Assembly: GCA_030044455.1 (NCBI GenBank)
Contig: JASHVU010000671.1
Span: 1-8,305 of the forward strand
Direction: 5' to 3'
Source of the DNA: Acidobacteriaceae bacterium
Lineage (GTDB): Bacteria > Acidobacteriota > Terriglobia > Terriglobales > Acidobacteriaceae
DNA length: 8,305 bases
Part shown: in pieces, positions 6,372 to 8,305 of the stretch
Layout of the letters: every line of letters starts with the position of its first letter
How positions within the stretch are numbered: the first letter of the stretch is position 1
Translations under genes and position numbers: made by a program
The notes under the pieces: generated by a model
What the model was told of the DNA's origin: nothing
The model's database searches: none
What the model saw: only the letters and a program-made list of their open reading frames with translations

Positions 6372-7947
6372 ATTCCCCGTCAATCAGACGCCAGATTCCG
6401 AGTGGATTTTCGTTTTTCAACTCGTCGGGCAATGCCGCCTGGGGAAAATCCTGGTAGCAAACTGGCCGAACGAAGCGGTAGATGGCTTGTGAGCCCACAC
6501 TCGTCATGCGGCTCTCGCTCGTAGCTGGGAACGGCCCGCCGTGCACCATGGCATGGCACACTTCAACTCCAGTTGGGAATCCGTTCACAACCAGCCTGCC
6601 CGCCTTGCGCTCGAGGACTCGAATCAGGTCGATGTTGGCGGCAATGTCGGCATCGGTTCCATGCACCGTCGCCGTGAGCTGGCCTTCGACGGCATTCAGA
6701 AGCGCCAGCAGTTCGGCGCGATCCTCATAGCGAATCACCAAAGTGCTGGGGCCGAAGATTTCATGCGCGAGTTCGGGCGAACGCAGCATCTCGCTTCCTC
6801 TCACCTCAAATAGAGCGGGCGCCGCAGACGATCCGCCTGGGCTCGCAGCGCCTTCGGCAAGCGTTACGACCGCGCCGTTTCGCTTGCGCGCGGCAACCCC
6901 CGAGTGGTGATTCCCACAGATGGTTTCAGTCAACATCGCTGAAGGCTGCGACTGCTCGACCAGAGACTTGAGTGTAGCTACCAATGCATCGGCCGCTTCG
7001 TTGCGCGGCAGGTAAACCAGCCCCGGTTTGGTGCAGAACTGTCCCACGCCTAACGTGAACGAGCCAAACAAACCATTCGCAATCTGCGTACCGCGGGTTG
7101 CCAGCGCTTCGGGCAGCACCACCAGCGGATTTGAGCTGCTCATCTCCATGAAGCATGGAATGGGTTCGGGGCGCGAGGCGGCAATCTTCATCAGCGACCG
7201 GCCCGCGCTCAATGAACCGGTAAACCCGACTGCTTTCACCACGGGATGCGCAACCAGGGCCGCGCCGAGTTCCGATCCGGCTCCAAAGAGCAGCGCAAAC
7301 ACTCCGGCGGGAAGCCCACAGGCGCGCACGCTCTCGCACACCACCTGGCCAACCAGCTCGCTCGTACCCGGATGCGCCGAGTGCGCCTTCACAATCACCG
7401 GATTCCCCGCTGCGAGAGCCGATGCGGTGTCTCCTCCAGCCACTGAAAACGCCAGAGGAAAGTTGCTGGAACCAAAAACAGCAACGACCCCGAGCGCGCG
7501 AAGCACCGAGCGAATGTCGGCGCGAGGTAGCGGCTTGCGCTCAGGCTGAGCCGGATCGATGCGGGCGTTGGCCCACGAACCCTCTTCAACAACGTGCGCA
7601 AAAAGCCGCAATTGATTCACGGTTCGCGCCAGCTCACCTTTCAGTCGCGCTTCGGATAACGCGGTCTCGCGATGCGCGCGCCCCACGATCTCCGCGCCCG
7701 TCGCCTCCATTCCGGCCGCGATGTGACGTAAAAACCGCGCCCGCTCGCGGCCAGACAGCCCACTGTACGTCGCGCGCGCCTCTTCAGCCAGCTTCGCAGC
7801 GCGATCGAGATCTTCAACCGAAGCGTGGTGGTAAGCCGGCTCGAGTTTCGCTCCGGTTGCAGGATCAATACCGTAAATGCTTCCGCTACGACTCTCGGTA
7901 CTCGCTTCGAGAGGTTTGCCCCCGATAATTGAAAACCCAGTCACCAT
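6319..7947 (-). CDS. 2-oxoglutarate semialdehyde dehydrogenase (ALDH superfamily, NADP-type)
   Basis: Predicted to oxidise 2-oxoglutarate semialdehyde to 2-oxoglutarate, the last step of the Weimberg route, in the cytoplasm. The 542-residue protein has the full ALDH fold. Motifs: FGSSNFPLAFS with the oxyanion Asn162, NPVIVKAHSAHPGTSE with cofactor-binding Lys187, GFTGS at 241-245, CFMEMSSSNP with general-base Glu268, and VGQFCTKPG with catalytic Cys305. The KAHSAHPGTS variant and the late HGGPFPATS and NENPLGIWR segments are those of the ketoglutarate semialdehyde dehydrogenase group as I know it, rather than betaine or succinate semialdehyde enzymes. The ATG at 7945-7947 is preceded by GGTGGTGAGGA, a usable but very close ribosome site; GTG one codon later is possible. 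After IWRLIDGEFTRAAV there is a short tail (ASGVPESAGKV) that lies within the transporter's 3' end on the opposite strand. It is transcribed apart from the dehydratases. Substrate is inferred from similarity and context. Confidence 0.9.
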   Translation of the reverse strand: MVTGFSIIGGKPLEASTESRSGSIYGIDPATGAKLEPAYHHASVEDLDRAAKLAEEARATYSGLSGRERARFLRHIAAGMEATGAEIVGRAHRETALSEARLKGELARTVNQLRLFAHVVEEGSWANARIDPAQPERKPLPRADIRSVLRALGVVAVFGSSNFPLAFSVAGGDTASALAAGNPVIVKAHSAHPGTSELVGQVVCESVRACGLPAGVFALLFGAGSELGAALVAHPVVKAVGFTGSLSAGRSLMKIAASRPEPIPCFMEMSSSNPLVVLPEALATRGTQIANGLFGSFTLGVGQFCTKPGLVYLPRNEAADALVATLKSLVEQSQPSAMLTETICGNHHSGVAARKRNGAVVTLAEGAASPGGSSAAPALFEVRGSEMLRSPELAHEIFGPSTLVIRYEDRAELLALLNAVEGQLTATVHGTDADIAANIDLIRVLERKAGRLVVNGFPTGVEVCHAMVHGGPFPATSESRMTSVGSQAIYRFVRPVCYQDFPQAALPDELKNENPLGIWRLIDGEFTRAAVASGVPESAGKV

Positions 7948-8140
7948 TCCTCACCACCACTATTCAAGAGAATCGCGCCTGTCACGAGTTCAAATCCTGA
8001 AGCAGAGCCTCAACTCGGCCGTTACGCACAAGTTTACCCTTGCGGAGTTAACCGCCGCCGCGCTCGAGTCTCGCCTTCTCATAGGACGAACCGGAACTGG
8101 CCAGCGACGTAAAATGCAACGCGGAAGCGGGCCTAATGAA

Positions 8141-8155
8141 TGATAACGTTTACCA
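8141..8155. promoter_or_regulatory. LacI-type operator-like inverted repeat
   Basis: TGATAACGTTTACCA is an imperfect palindrome: six of seven outer-to-inner pairs around the central G would be needed, and five are met. Its halves, TGATAAC and CGTTTACCA, look like the two arms of LacI/GalR-family operators around a central CG, with one base missing compared with the usual even-length site. It lies 194 bases upstream of the aldehyde dehydrogenase start. No regulator gene is in the window, so the family is a guess. Confidence 0.3.
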
Positions 8156-8179
8156 ACCCGTGCGCAGCGCAAAGACTAT

Positions 8180-8197
8180 AAGTAAAGGCATTTACTT
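8180..8197. promoter_or_regulatory. AAGTAAA-GGCA-TTTACTT inverted repeat, possible operator
   Basis: A perfect seven-base inverted repeat with a four-base spacer lies in AT-rich intergenic DNA. Its inner arms, GTAAA and TTTAC, share the TTTAC half-site of the palindrome at 8141-8155, 24 bases away, so the two may be sites for the same or a related regulator. TATAAG (8177-8182) on the plus strand overlaps it and could be a -10 box for a gene beyond the right edge. It is too short and lacks the U tract of a terminator. Confidence 0.35.
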
Positions 8198-8305
8198 TGG
8201 TTTCCACTGTCGTTGATTCCTCACCGCAATGGACCTTCCCAGCGTGTTAACATCGATTGCGATTTAGACGGACTTCAAATCCCTCACTGAAAAACCCCCG
8301 ACTTT

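Larger units (their letters stand above)
7948..8305. other. Non-coding region upstream of the aldehyde dehydrogenase
   Basis: This stretch lies past the start of the minus-strand aldehyde dehydrogenase and runs to the window edge. Neither strand has an ORF with recognisable protein features. It must hold the aldehyde dehydrogenase promoter and perhaps the control region of a gene beyond the right edge. From about 8130 it becomes AT-richer and holds two inverted repeats (listed separately) plus TGCGC-A-GCGCA (8161-8171). I could not place a convincing -35/-10 pair. Confidence 0.5.

Noticed and set aside
7981..8000. GAGTTCAAATCC, resembling a tRNA T-loop
   Set aside because: The flanking bases do not pair to form a T-stem, and no anticodon arm or acceptor stem could be found around it on either strand.

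Overview
The window is GC-rich bacterial chromosome with dense, ordinary protein-coding sequence. The best guess for the host is an acidobacterium. That rests on the style of the malate dehydrogenase and PhoU proteins and on hairpin and heptamer repeats in the intergenic DNA that I associate from memory with that phylum. No 16S rRNA or other decisive marker is present, so the taxonomy is inference.

Layout. (1) Positions 2-898, plus strand: NAD-dependent malate dehydrogenase, missing only its first residues at the left edge. (2) 899-1049: a convergent intergenic gap with a GC-rich hairpin (probable terminator) and degenerate heptamer repeats. (3) 1050-1721, minus strand: PhoU, the phosphate-signalling regulator. 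(4) 1722-1932: a gap with a hairpin just beyond the next gene's stop. (5) 1933-4724, minus strand: a two-gene, translationally coupled operon. It holds a YjhG/YagF-type pentonate dehydratase of the IlvD/Edd family followed by a KdaD-like 2-keto-3-deoxy-pentonate dehydratase of the FAH superfamily. (6) 4725-5075: a divergent regulatory gap with a candidate promoter and a three-hairpin, repeat-like element. (7) 5076-6371, plus strand: an MFS transporter of the anion:cation symporter (sugar acid) type. (8) 6319-7947, minus strand: an aldehyde dehydrogenase resembling 2-oxoglutarate semialdehyde dehydrogenase, whose 3' end overlaps that of the transporter by 53 bases. (9) 7948-8305: a non-coding leader with two AT-rich inverted repeats that look like operators.

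How the genes work together. Units 5, 7 and 8 make up the lower half of a Weimberg-type route. A sugar acid (D-xylonate or an arabinonate) is imported, dehydrated to the 2-keto-3-deoxy acid, dehydrated again to 2-oxoglutarate semialdehyde, and oxidised to 2-oxoglutarate, which enters the TCA cycle. The sugar dehydrogenase and lactonase that would start from free pentose are not in the window, so the cell either imports the acid or encodes those steps elsewhere. Malate dehydrogenase is a TCA enzyme but is probably a separate housekeeping gene here.

The most unusual features are the dehydratase start, where the family-conserved N-terminus is encoded but has no ATG, GTG or TTG and an ATT sits at the expected place; the overlapping convergent 3' ends; and the pairing of an enterobacterial-type YjhG dehydratase with an archaeal-type KdaD. 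I see no CRISPR array, rRNA, tRNA, transposase or phage gene.
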